From Fimbriimonadaceae bacterium (lineage in GTDB: Bacteria; Armatimonadota; Fimbriimonadia; Fimbriimonadales; Fimbriimonadaceae): a stretch of DNA of 9,627 nucleotides. This document shows, piece by piece, positions 1 through 8,133 of this stretch; the stretch's first letter is position 1, and every line of letters starts with the position of its first letter. Position numbers and translations under genes: made by a program. Location: positions 1 to 9,627 of the forward strand of contig CANFJD010000083.1 in NCBI GenBank assembly GCA_947447315.1, in the 5' to 3' direction. The notes below the pieces were generated by a model, which had not been told where the DNA came from, ran no database searches, and saw only the letters and a list, made by a program, of their open reading frames with translations.

Positions 1-19
1 CAATAGACCTACCGGGTTG

Positions 20-36
20 GACGGAAATTCCCCGTC
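20..36. terminator. Weak hairpin just after the tamB-like gene
   Basis: GACGG (20-24) pairs with CCGTC (32-36), with a seven-base loop on the plus strand. On the minus strand two G-U pairs can extend the stem. It starts seven bases after the tamB stop (TAG, 46-44) in the direction of that gene, the right place for a terminator. No T-run follows on the minus strand, and only TTT follows on the plus strand, so it may equally serve a rightward gene beyond the edge or do nothing. Confidence 0.2.
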
Positions 37-43
37 TTTCAGC

Positions 44-3000
44 CTATTTCTTCGGCGGAGGGAAGATAGAAGTGGGTCCCTTTGTGCGCCCCTCGTAGGC
101 ACGTCCAAAGCGGGCCGAATAGTCCATTGATAGCTTGATTGGCCGCGTTTCGTCGCTGCCGACGCTGAAGTTGAACCGCGATAAAATCCCAAATATTCGG
201 CGGGGACGATAGACCAAACGAACGTCGTATTTCACGGGCTGTCCGGGTTCCGGAGTCGAAATCTGCCGCCGGGCCTGCAGGGAGAAGCCGGATCCGAGGG
301 AGCGTGCCGCCACCAAGCTGACACGGTCAAAGGCATTGTAGTCAACCGTAATGTAATCGAGCTCGAGGCTCTGAGCCAGACCCTCGGTTAGCCGTTCGAA
401 CACGACTGGCACTGCGAAACTCGTGAATGCATCGCCAATTTGTTTGCGAGAATCGGCACGGGCAGTTTCTGAACCAAAGGTTGATAACAGGTCGGTTTGG
501 CCCAACAAGCCAATGATACGGTCTTGGCTAAGCCCCGGAGGATCGCTCGTCGCTTCAAAGTTGAGCCCTCCTTCCTTCAGGAGGTCGCCCGTGATCGAAA
601 TGAGAACGTCGTATCGCTCAAGCGAAGTCCCGGTAACGGCCGTCACGACGCTGGTGCGTCCATCGACGTCAAGGACTAACGATGGTGGCGCCTCCTGACC
701 TCCTACGTAGTCAAATCGCACCGAACCACCTTGTCCGATCCGGATGAGGCCACCGGGCAGCCGAATCGCTCCCTTCTCGACGGTGAGCACGCTGGCAACC
801 ATCGGGGCGGTGAATTTTCCGTTAATTCCAACCGTGCCGAGGATGCTGAGGTCGGCGGTGGCGGCGCGTAGGCGAGCCGGGTTGGCGAGATTGACGTTGA
901 CGTTAAACCGGGGATCGATGAGTGGTGGGTCGGATGGCTTTCCGGCGGCATCAATGGCAGGAATGGTTCCGTCGATGTCAAAGAGGTTGAGATCCCCGGC
1001 GATGAGCGGACTGCGAACGGGGCCGCCAATGGAAATTTGCCCGGTGGCACGTCCCGACACGGACTGAGTGCCAAATTTTTGACGATGACGGAATTCCGAC
1101 ACGGTAAGTAGGCCGGTTACTTCGCTGTCCAAAAGCGACCGCCATTCCCCGGCGGCGATCTTGTCGAAGACACCGGCTAAGGACTCGGATTTCGTAGCTA
1201 GCTCGCCGGAAAGTGTCCCGCCGCCCGCGTGGTTGGCATTTACTTTCACCGATGCTTTCTCGCTATTGACGAGTGCATTTACCGATACATCCTGCAGTTG
1301 AATATCGTTGCCGCGAACCGCGAGGCTTGGTGCGGTGAGATCAATATTGCCTAGCCAATTGATCTTTTCCAAAGTGCCAGTGGCTTTTAGCAGCCCCTGC
1401 ACCACCCCGTCGGTTCGTGCGGGATCCAGCGTGTCGGACAGTTCCGCGATGTCCTTCAGCGGGCGTTGACCAAGCGTGACGGATGCAGAAATCTGCCCGG
1501 TCTCGGGGATCTCGAAGGGGTACTTGAGGGGAGTCGCGACGGTGATGGCCCCCTGGAACCCGCGGTATTTCCAAACCCCACCGATATCGATTCCGCCGCC
1601 AGATACGGTCGATTCGCTGATACTGACCCGGTCCAGCGAGATGTCAAGCGCCAGATCCCGAGGGTCGCCGGGCTTTTGGAGCAACCCCTCGGTTTCTACC
1701 GAGGCGGTCAACTCGGGCTTGTCCGTTGTGCCAGAAATAACGAAAGGAATGTTCGCCTTTCCGGCGACGGTCGCAACTGACGGATAGAACGACTTGAGCG
1801 ACGATATGACTAAGTCTCTCACTTCACCATCTATCGCAATCGGCCCATCTTTCGCCACTTTTCCGGTGGCGTTTAGCTTTGCGACCGGGCCATCCAGCAC
1901 TGCTTTCGTGAGGACGATCTCGTTCGGAGATCGCCTTCCCACCAGAGTAACGGTGCCGAAATCGGTATTTGATATGCGAAGGCCCGTGGCTTCGAGGACG
2001 TCGAGTTGGACGCTCGGGTCCTTGAGATTTCCGGCCACGGTTGCCCCGAGACTCACCGAGCCACGGGCTTCATCGATGAGCTTCCGCTGATCGTAGGTAA
2101 GGGTTTCGGTGGCGGGGCCCGCGAGAGCCGCCAGGTCTTCGGCTTGAAGCTGAGAAACGGCAATTGCACCCGACACGGCGCGGGTTGCAGGATTGTATTT
2201 CACGTCCGAAACGGAAATATAGCGATCAATTTGCCCGATCGAACCATCGGCCGAGACGGTCTCGCCGTCGTATGCCGCCCGGATGGTTCCCGCGCCGAAG
2301 GGCGCGCGGTTTAGGACCAAGCCACTAAAATCGGTGTGAGAATCTGCGTCTGCCACCCGGTTATCCCGCAGCGTCACCGCAACCTTTCCCGTCGCCAAGC
2401 CACTCACCGTGAACTTGCTGGACACTTCCGCGCCAAACTCTGCCAGATTCAAGCCGGTGTAGACAACCTCGGCTTGACCGCTTCCGCCCTTCAACCGATA
2501 AGCCGCATGGACCTCCGCGGCTCCCCCAAGGATTGATGTGCGACCACTCCGGATCGTCAAAACTCCGTCTTGGAAACTGCCGGGGATGCTCAAGTTAGAT
2601 GCCTTGACGCCTCCGGCGACGATTTCCCCCGCCTGGATTTCGAAGGATCCGCGGGGATTCTTGGCGGTCCCCGACACTAAGATGTTCTTTATATCGGTGG
2701 TGCCGATCAGATACTCCTCATTCAGATCTGAAGCCTGAAAATTGTCGATATCGGCGCGGGCGGCAAGGCGGCCATCTTTGAACCGGTACGAGCCACGGCC
2801 ATTCACCACCGATGTGCCGCGCAAACCACGCAGTTGATCGATCCGAAGGCCCGTCCGATCCACGCGGAAGTCGGCGGTTGCCACCGGGATTTCTTGGGTT
2901 TGGTAGGCGAGTCGGTAAGTCTCTAACCGCCCCAGGAATTGTGGGTTTTTAACGTTAGGATCGACCGTTCCGCGGGCATTGGCGATCCCCGTTAGGTTCT

Positions 3001-4573
3001 TATCGAGCCGGGCCAACTGGATGCCGCGGGCGTCCACGGTGAGTTTTCCATTGCCGGCCGGGACTACGGTCAGGAGCCCGAGTGGCCCTTGAACAATCCC
3101 TTCCGCGAGCGCGACCCGACCATTCTCGTACCGCACATCGGCGTTAACCGAACCAAAATCCACCCGCCTCCCGGACAGTTTGGCCGCCACCCGTCCTTCC
3201 GCATGGGCGAAGATGGTGGGCTTTGCCACGTCACCAGAAACCGACAGGGTGGCCCCAATCCGACCATCGATATCGGCTGGACGAATGGACTTGGGCAACT
3301 TCTCGATGGCAAACGGTGCGACCGCAGCAACCGCTTGAACCTGGCGGGAGGACAACCCGTAGTTCCCCCATCCAGAGGCACTGACCCCATTCCAACTTAC
3401 CGGTCGAACAAGGTTAACGGCGAGGAGTGTTGAGTTTGCGGCAACGTTAGCAGATAGATTGGCTAGGATTTCTTGCTTATATCTAGCCGAAGTCACGGTT
3501 ACGGAACCATCGACTGCCCAACGTTTGGGGTTGTGATAGCGTACGAATCCGGCGAACCGACCGCCGTTCACGGCCAGATCTTTCGGTATGGATCGCCGCA
3601 GATCGGCCGGCACGTCCTGCAATGAGGCGAGGTTTGCCTTCAATCGACCCCCGATCTGCGTCTCGGTTTTTTCGATCAGAACCGTGCCCTCAAAATCGGC
3701 CCGACTCCGCGCCACGGCGGCGGTTACTTGACCGGAGAATCCTTTCTCGGTCAGGACGCCGGTGATGGTCGGTTGCTGTACTGACTGCGCTTTATAACGA
3801 AGGGCAGTGAGACTGGCCGTGATCGGGGCGCGCAACTGGAGCTTTCCATCTTTATTCATCACCAGCTGGGCGCGACCCGAAACTTGGGGGGAATCCAACG
3901 CAAGATCCTTCGGCAGTTGGACGGAAAAGCCAGCGGCAAGGAGCGGATCGCCATTCAACCGCGAGCTCTCCGCGGTGGCGATGATCGTTTTATCTGCCAA
4001 CTGCTGGGCGCGCACCTGGAGATTGCCCACCTTCGCGATGGATAGGCTTCCGACCGCCTGCCACTCGTCCCCGATGCCGTTAACCACCAACCGCCGCGTA
4101 GAAGCGCGGAGCGGCACGCTCGGGACACTGCGATCCTCGTAGACCATCTCGGCCCGCGTGAGCTGAATTCGGAAAGGGACCTTACCCGGCTTGCTTTCCC
4201 CCGACGGGAAGTAGCGCTGGAGGGCCAGTTTGCCGTCGGGATCACGTTCGATGCGGGCAAACAGACCATCCGCCTGCACATCCACCGGCGAGGTGAATGC
4301 GGTCAAGTTGGCCGAATCGCGCCAGTTTGCCACGGATACTTGCGCGGACCGGACGCCCGCCAGTCGCTTACCGGCCGCCGTCGCCGAGGCGTTCCAGATT
4401 TCAACTCGTCCTGATTCTGGAGTAATTCGGTATCGATCGATGCGGAGGGCGATCACGCCACCGGGAGTTTTGAAGTCCTGCGCTACCGGCACATTCGGGT
4501 CCAGCAGCTCATCCCCTACTCGGCGAAGATAGCCGACCGTTTGCAGGGAAATCCAACCGACAGGAATCACCAC
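44..4573 (-). CDS. tamB: TamB-like translocation and assembly module protein (AsmA/TamB superfamily, DUF490 C-terminus)
   Basis: This is a very large envelope protein of 1509 residues from the GTG at 4573. TamB proteins span the periplasm as a long beta-sheet groove, anchored in the inner membrane, and serve outer-membrane protein assembly and lipid transport with a BamA/TamA partner. Seen here: a hydrophobic N-terminal segment (about residues 1-17), then more than 1000 residues of alternating beta-strand sequence. The short pattern 'hydrophobic-x-G-x(4)-P' recurs near residues 445, 536, 633, 846, 946 and 1182, as in AsmA/TamB repeats. The last ~350 residues resemble the TamB domain, including DRIIGLLGQTDLL near 1348 and a strand-rich end followed by a basic, proline-rich tail. 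There is no cysteine in the whole chain. E. coli TamB is about 1260 residues, so this one is longer. The family call is firm; the start is doubtful, because a good Shine-Dalgarno sequence fits an ATT at 4609 instead. It is probably co-transcribed with lipA. No tamA/bamA gene is visible. Confidence 0.85.
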   Translation of the reverse strand: MVIPVGWISLQTVGYLRRVGDELLDPNVPVAQDFKTPGGVIALRIDRYRITPESGRVEIWNASATAAGKRLAGVRSAQVSVANWRDSANLTAFTSPVDVQADGLFARIERDPDGKLALQRYFPSGESKPGKVPFRIQLTRAEMVYEDRSVPSVPLRASTRRLVVNGIGDEWQAVGSLSIAKVGNLQVRAQQLADKTIIATAESSRLNGDPLLAAGFSVQLPKDLALDSPQVSGRAQLVMNKDGKLQLRAPITASLTALRYKAQSVQQPTITGVLTEKGFSGQVTAAVARSRADFEGTVLIEKTETQIGGRLKANLASLQDVPADLRRSIPKDLAVNGGRFAGFVRYHNPKRWAVDGSVTVTSARYKQEILANLSANVAANSTLLAVNLVRPVSWNGVSASGWGNYGLSSRQVQAVAAVAPFAIEKLPKSIRPADIDGRIGATLSVSGDVAKPTIFAHAEGRVAAKLSGRRVDFGSVNADVRYENGRVALAEGIVQGPLGLLTVVPAGNGKLTVDARGIQLARLDKNLTGIANARGTVDPNVKNPQFLGRLETYRLAYQTQEIPVATADFRVDRTGLRIDQLRGLRGTSVVNGRGSYRFKDGRLAARADIDNFQASDLNEEYLIGTTDIKNILVSGTAKNPRGSFEIQAGEIVAGGVKASNLSIPGSFQDGVLTIRSGRTSILGGAAEVHAAYRLKGGSGQAEVVYTGLNLAEFGAEVSSKFTVSGLATGKVAVTLRDNRVADADSHTDFSGLVLNRAPFGAGTIRAAYDGETVSADGSIGQIDRYISVSDVKYNPATRAVSGAIAVSQLQAEDLAALAGPATETLTYDQRKLIDEARGSVSLGATVAGNLKDPSVQLDVLEATGLRISNTDFGTVTLVGRRSPNEIVLTKAVLDGPVAKLNATGKVAKDGPIAIDGEVRDLVISSLKSFYPSVATVAGKANIPFVISGTTDKPELTASVETEGLLQKPGDPRDLALDISLDRVSISESTVSGGGIDIGGVWKYRGFQGAITVATPLKYPFEIPETGQISASVTLGQRPLKDIAELSDTLDPARTDGVVQGLLKATGTLEKINWLGNIDLTAPSLAVRGNDIQLQDVSVNALVNSEKASVKVNANHAGGGTLSGELATKSESLAGVFDKIAAGEWRSLLDSEVTGLLTVSEFRHRQKFGTQSVSGRATGQISIGGPVRSPLIAGDLNLFDIDGTIPAIDAAGKPSDPPLIDPRFNVNVNLANPARLRAATADLSILGTVGINGKFTAPMVASVLTVEKGAIRLPGGLIRIGQGGSVRFDYVGGQEAPPSLVLDVDGRTSVVTAVTGTSLERYDVLISITGDLLKEGGLNFEATSDPPGLSQDRIIGLLGQTDLLSTFGSETARADSRKQIGDAFTSFAVPVVFERLTEGLAQSLELDYITVDYNAFDRVSLVAARSLGSGFSLQARRQISTPEPGQPVKYDVRLVYRPRRIFGILSRFNFSVGSDETRPIKLSMDYSARFGRAYEGRTKGPTSIFPPPKK

Positions 4574-4615
4574 CAGGAGAAAACGGGTCGCTAGATTAAA
4601 GCTGCGAATCGTTTT

Positions 4616-4621
4616 CTCCTC
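4616..4621 (-). promoter_or_regulatory. Shine-Dalgarno sequence GAGGAG that points to an ATT start for tamB
   Basis: On the minus strand GAGGAG is followed by six bases (AAAACG) and then ATT (4609-4607), in frame with the tamB-like gene. The conventional GTG start at 4573 has no purine-rich sequence close upstream; this site lies 42 bases from it. Starting at ATT adds twelve residues (IRSFNLATRFLL). These give the hydrophobic anchor a positively charged front and lengthen it, as expected for an inner-membrane signal anchor. The site lies 18 bases after the lipA stop codon. Confidence 0.55.
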
Positions 4622-4639
4622 AATGGGGTCGCCGCCGGG

Positions 4640-5533
4640 TTAGGCGGAGACGGCGTCTTGTTTGGCCAGGCGCTCGGCCATCACCTTTTTGCTGAACTCG
4701 ATGGCGTTGTAGGAACTACGAATGAAGGGTCCGCTCGCCACGAAGGCAAAGCCCATGTCTTCCCCAATCTTCTCGTACTCTTTGAACTCCTTGGGATGCA
4801 CAAATTCGGAGACGGGCAGATGCTTCATGGTCGGCCGCAGATACTGACCGATGGTCACCGCATCCACCCCAATGTTTCGCAGATCTTGCAACGTTTCCAC
4901 CACCTCTTCCCGCGTTTCGCCCAGGCCCAGCATAATGCCGGACTTGGTGTAGATGCGCGGATCTAGTTCTTTGACGATCCGCAGCACATCCAGCGTCCGC
5001 TGATATTTCGCCTGCGGGCGCACGATGGTGTGGAGTCGCTCGATGGTCTCGATGTTGTGGTTATAAATCTCCGGCTGGGCGTCGGTGACATTCTTGATGC
5101 ACCACTTTTTGCCCTTAAAGTCGGGGGTCAAGACTTCCACAATGACGTTGGGATTCTCGCGGTGGAGGGCCCGAATGGTATCGGCAAACTGCATGCTGCC
5201 TTCGTCGGCCAGGTCATCGCGGGCCACGCTGGTGACGACCACGTGCTTCAGGCCCAAATCACGGGTCACTTCGGCCACATTGTCAGCCTCGTGCGGGTCT
5301 AGCTGCATGCCGCGGCCCACCTTAATGGCGCAGAATCCGCAGGAGCGGGTGCAGGTATCGCCCAGGATCATGAAGGTGGCGGTCTTCTTGCTCCAACATT
5401 CGGGCAGATTGGGGCACCGCGCGCTTTCGCATACCGTGTGCAGGCTCTTCGCCCGCATCATCCCTTCAACTTCCTTGATCGTATCCGGTCGAGGAAGCCG
5501 GATCGTAAGCCACTCCGGCAACCGCTGAGTCAT
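4640..5533 (-). CDS. lipA: Lipoyl synthase (radical SAM)
   Basis: This cytoplasmic enzyme inserts two sulfur atoms into octanoyl groups carried on lipoyl domains of 2-oxoacid dehydrogenases and the glycine cleavage H protein, completing the lipoyl cofactor. The 297-residue length is normal. All signature residues are present: the auxiliary-cluster motif CX4CX5C (C35, C40, C46), the radical SAM motif CX3CX2C (C61, C65, C68) and the C-terminal RSSY motif (272-275), whose serine ligates the sacrificial cluster. Other conserved stretches are ILGDTCTRSCGFC, VVTSVARDD, EVLTPDF, YNHNIET and KSGIMLGLGE. The ATG at 5533 is preceded by a TATACT box 6 nt upstream and no Shine-Dalgarno sequence, so the mRNA is probably leaderless. 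The tamB-like gene follows directly, suggesting an operon. No lipB or lplA (octanoyl or lipoate transfer) is visible in the window. Its divergent neighbour is the VIT/VWA gene. Confidence 0.97.
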   Translation of the reverse strand: MTQRLPEWLTIRLPRPDTIKEVEGMMRAKSLHTVCESARCPNLPECWSKKTATFMILGDTCTRSCGFCAIKVGRGMQLDPHEADNVAEVTRDLGLKHVVVTSVARDDLADEGSMQFADTIRALHRENPNVIVEVLTPDFKGKKWCIKNVTDAQPEIYNHNIETIERLHTIVRPQAKYQRTLDVLRIVKELDPRIYTKSGIMLGLGETREEVVETLQDLRNIGVDAVTIGQYLRPTMKHLPVSEFVHPKEFKEYEKIGEDMGFAFVASGPFIRSSYNAIEFSKKVMAERLAKQDAVSA

Positions 5534-5539
5534 AGAAGT

Positions 5540-5545
5540 AGTATA
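5540..5545 (-). promoter_or_regulatory. Probable -10 box of a leaderless lipA promoter
   Basis: The minus strand reads TATACT, six bases, then the lipA ATG. TATACT matches the bacterial -10 consensus TATAAT at five of six positions. A start of transcription 6-7 bases downstream would fall on or next to the A of the ATG, giving a leaderless mRNA. No convincing -35 hexamer is seen 16-18 bases upstream (the sequence there is about GGGATA), which weakens the call. The GTATAC at this site is itself palindromic and lies in the lipA/VIT divergent gap. Confidence 0.5.
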
Positions 5546-5589
5546 CGGTCTAAGCGACAGCCTATCCCGCTGGGTTTCGTAACGCGGAG

Positions 5590-8133
5590 ATGGGGTGGTC
5601 GTTTATTGGGTATCGGCTTGCCGATGGGTTGACTATGTTATTGCCTTCTCTTCTTTCTCCTTTAGCGGTGGCCGCGACTATTTTTCAAAGCGGCGTTTCG
5701 GGCGGCGGTCCGACCGTTGATCCCGGCAGTTTGCGGGTTTTGAACGCGGATGGGCACTTGGGCGTGGCCTGCCCTTTGGCGGGGACGCAGGTGAACGCCA
5801 AGGTGGAAGGGTTCGGCGCGCGAGTGGTGGTGGTCCAGACCTTTTCTAACCCCAGCGCCAAGCCGATTGAAGCGGTTTATACGTTTCCGTTGCCTGACGA
5901 TTCGGCGGTAGACGGCATGCGGATGGTGATTGGCGACCGCGTCATCACCGGCATCATCAAGGAAAAAGCGGAAGCCCGGGCGACCTACGAAAAGGCGAAA
6001 TCGGAAGGCAAATCGACCGCATTGCTGGACCAAGAGCGACCGAATGTATTTACGCAACGGGTGGCAAACATCCCGGCGCGATCCAAGATTCAGGTGGCCC
6101 TCACCTACGTTCAGCTCCTGAAATTTGAGAACGACGCGTTTGAGTTTCACTTCCCCATGACGGTCGGACCGCGCTATACCGATGCCACCACGCCCGACCC
6201 GCAAAAGGTGACACCGCCCATCGTGCCGGAAGGAACACGCTCGGGAGCGGGGATTCGCCTCACCGTGGATGTGGAGGCGGGGGCGCCCATCACCAGCATC
6301 AACAGCGTGCTACACCTGGTGCAGATTAAGCGGATTTCCGACGACCACGCTGAGGTGCAATTGGCGAATCGCGACGAGATTCCCAACCGCGATTTCATCT
6401 TGCGATACGGCGTCGCCGCCGATACGGTGGTGGGCAGCCTGCTCACCACGCGGGACCCCAAGCGGGGCGGGTTCTTTACGCTCATTTTGATGCCGCCGAA
6501 GACGCCCAAGGCCAGCCAGATTGCCCCCAAGGAAGCTATCTACGTGATCGACCAGAGCGGCAGCCAGTCTGGGTTTCCGATTCAGAAATCGAAAGAACTG
6601 ACCAAGAAGCTTATTGCGGCCCTGAACCCGAACGATACGTTCAATGTGATCAACTTTAGCAACGAGGCGGTGAGTTTGTGGCCGCGACCGCGACCGAACA
6701 CGGCCGAGAATCGCCGGTTGGCGACCGACTATGTAAACAAGCTAGATGCGAACGGCGGCACCGAGCTTTGGAAGGCGGTTGTCGCCTCTCTCAGTCCAGC
6801 GCCCGACCCCAAACGACCCCGGATTGTCGTGTTTAACACGGATGGATTTATCGGTAGCGAAGCCCGAGCGATTGAGGAGGTGCAGCGGCACCGAGGCAAT
6901 GCCCGCATGTTTACATTCGGCGTCGGAAACTCGGTGAACCGATACCTGATCAACGCCATGAGCGCCGAAGGACGCGGTGATTCCGAGATGGTGACGCTGA
7001 ATGCCGATTCCGATGCGGCGGTGGGTCGGTTTGTTCAGCGGACCGACGACCCGGTTCTCACCGACATTTCGATGTCGTTTTCGGGCGTGGATGTGAAGGA
7101 CGTGCTGCCGCGAAACATACCCGATGTGTTCAGCGCGAAGCCGGTGATCATCAAGGGTCGGTACGACAAGCCAGGTTCCGGCACGGTGCTGGTGACGGGC
7201 AAACTGGGCGGGAAACCGTGGATTGCGCGGTACCCGGTCGAGTTTCCGCGCAACGGCAACTCTGGGTCGGCCATCGCCAGTTTGTGGGCGCGGGAGAAGG
7301 TGAACGACCTGGAAACGCAACAACGACTGGATTCCGACTGGCGACAAAAAGGAACGCCAAAACCGCGAACTTACTGGGATAACGAGATTACAAAGCTCGG
7401 ACTGGATTTCTCGCTGATGACAGCGTTCACTTCCTTCGTGGCGGTGGATGATCGGGTGGTGAATCCGGGCGGGAATCAGACAACGATCAATGTTCCGGTG
7501 GAAATGGCAGACGGCGTTTCGTACCAGAAGGTTTTCGGCGGCGGAGGCGGCAGGGGAGGCGCTTTCGCCGGTCAAAATCGGTCTCAGTTGGCGCAGGTGC
7601 CGGCGGCCCCGATTTATGGCGCGGGTGATCCGCTCTTGCAGGTCGATGCGCCCGCCGATAGCAAGGTGATCGCCATCTTCCCCGGGGGAGAACTGAAGCC
7701 GCTGCGGTGGAACGATTCCGCGCGCAAATGGGAAGTGCGGTTCGATATTCCGCTCTCCTTCCGCGATGGCCAATACTCCGTGCGGGTGCAGATTGTGAAT
7801 GGTGACGGAACCCGACGGCAGCTGGACGTTCCGTTCGAGGTGGCGATGGTCGCTCCGAACCTAGCGGCCACCGCGAAACTGCTACCGGATGGCGCGCTCG
7901 AGATCGCCGTACCCACCAACGAGCGTTGGGCACGAATCGCACTCTTAACGCCAAGTGGCGAGCGATTACCGTTCGAGTACGACGCCAAAACGGGAACGAC
8001 GCGGGTCCGGTTGGCCACGTTTAAGGAAGGCTGGTACCGGGTGATCGGCACCGATCGGGCGCACAACCTGGCCGAGGTGCGGATTCGGGTGAACGCCCTG
8101 GGGCAGATCGTCGAGACCGTCTCTCAGCTGTGA
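5590..8133 (+). CDS. Exported VIT domain + von Willebrand factor A domain protein
   Basis: This is an 847-residue protein related to inter-alpha-trypsin inhibitor heavy chains and bacterial VIT/VWA surface proteins, which probably bind ligands through a metal site. Layout: a hydrophobic export signal ending near AVA (26-28); a VIT domain about 43-180 (for example VYTFPLPDDSAVDGM, GIIKEKAEARATYEKA); a VWA domain about 314-490 with a complete MIDAS (D321, S323, S325 of DQSGS; T391; D418 of NTDG); the family-typical stretch LDFSLMTAFTSFVAVDD (605-621); a glycine-rich linker (650-657); and a C-terminal Ig-like beta region (about 680-845). There is no LPXTG motif or C-terminal membrane helix, so the protein is probably secreted or held by partners. 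Start: ATG 5590 gives the longest frame, but ATG 5635 (832 residues) gives a cleaner signal peptide; neither has a good Shine-Dalgarno sequence. Its stop overlaps the start of the propeller gene by 4 bp. Ligand unknown. Confidence 0.9.
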   Translation: MGWSFIGYRLADGLTMLLPSLLSPLAVAATIFQSGVSGGGPTVDPGSLRVLNADGHLGVACPLAGTQVNAKVEGFGARVVVVQTFSNPSAKPIEAVYTFPLPDDSAVDGMRMVIGDRVITGIIKEKAEARATYEKAKSEGKSTALLDQERPNVFTQRVANIPARSKIQVALTYVQLLKFENDAFEFHFPMTVGPRYTDATTPDPQKVTPPIVPEGTRSGAGIRLTVDVEAGAPITSINSVLHLVQIKRISDDHAEVQLANRDEIPNRDFILRYGVAADTVVGSLLTTRDPKRGGFFTLILMPPKTPKASQIAPKEAIYVIDQSGSQSGFPIQKSKELTKKLIAALNPNDTFNVINFSNEAVSLWPRPRPNTAENRRLATDYVNKLDANGGTELWKAVVASLSPAPDPKRPRIVVFNTDGFIGSEARAIEEVQRHRGNARMFTFGVGNSVNRYLINAMSAEGRGDSEMVTLNADSDAAVGRFVQRTDDPVLTDISMSFSGVDVKDVLPRNIPDVFSAKPVIIKGRYDKPGSGTVLVTGKLGGKPWIARYPVEFPRNGNSGSAIASLWAREKVNDLETQQRLDSDWRQKGTPKPRTYWDNEITKLGLDFSLMTAFTSFVAVDDRVVNPGGNQTTINVPVEMADGVSYQKVFGGGGGRGGAFAGQNRSQLAQVPAAPIYGAGDPLLQVDAPADSKVIAIFPGGELKPLRWNDSARKWEVRFDIPLSFRDGQYSVRVQIVNGDGTRRQLDVPFEVAMVAPNLAATAKLLPDGALEIAVPTNERWARIALLTPSGERLPFEYDAKTGTTRVRLATFKEGWYRVIGTDRAHNLAEVRIRVNALGQIVETVSQL
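5612..5625. promoter_or_regulatory. Perfect 6-bp dyad just before the second VIT/VWA start candidate
   Basis: The sequence ATCGGC-TT-GCCGAT is a perfect inverted repeat with a 2-bp centre. It ends nine bases before the ATG at 5635. If that ATG is the true start, the dyad lies in the untranslated leader and could be an operator. If translation begins at 5590, it is simply coding sequence for residues 8-12. It is too tight a turn for a good RNA hairpin, so a protein-binding site is the more natural reading. No regulator is identifiable nearby. Confidence 0.25.

Noticed and set aside
703..1074. Frames on both strands inside the tamB-like gene (for example 703-1074 minus and 744-1067 plus)
   Set aside because: The tamB-like frame is continuous through here with matching TamB C-terminal sequence; the others have no family resemblance.
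5662..6204. 180-codon minus-strand frame opposite the VIT domain
   Set aside because: Its basic, low-complexity translation and full overlap with the well-supported VIT domain mark it as an antisense shadow.
7534..7560. G-rich tract that might form a G-quadruplex
   Set aside because: It is explained by a run of glycine codons forming a linker in the VIT/VWA protein; most G-runs are only two bases long.
6742..7773. Long open frame (343 codons) on the minus strand opposite the VIT/VWA gene
   Set aside because: It lies wholly inside a gene with clear domains and its translation is Arg/His-rich with no recognisable motifs, the usual product of GC-biased codons read backwards.
8069..8133. Sortase anchor or C-terminal membrane helix on the VIT/VWA protein
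   Set aside because: The C-terminus ends in a strand-like segment (QIVETVSQL) with no LPXTG, hydrophobic helix or basic tail.
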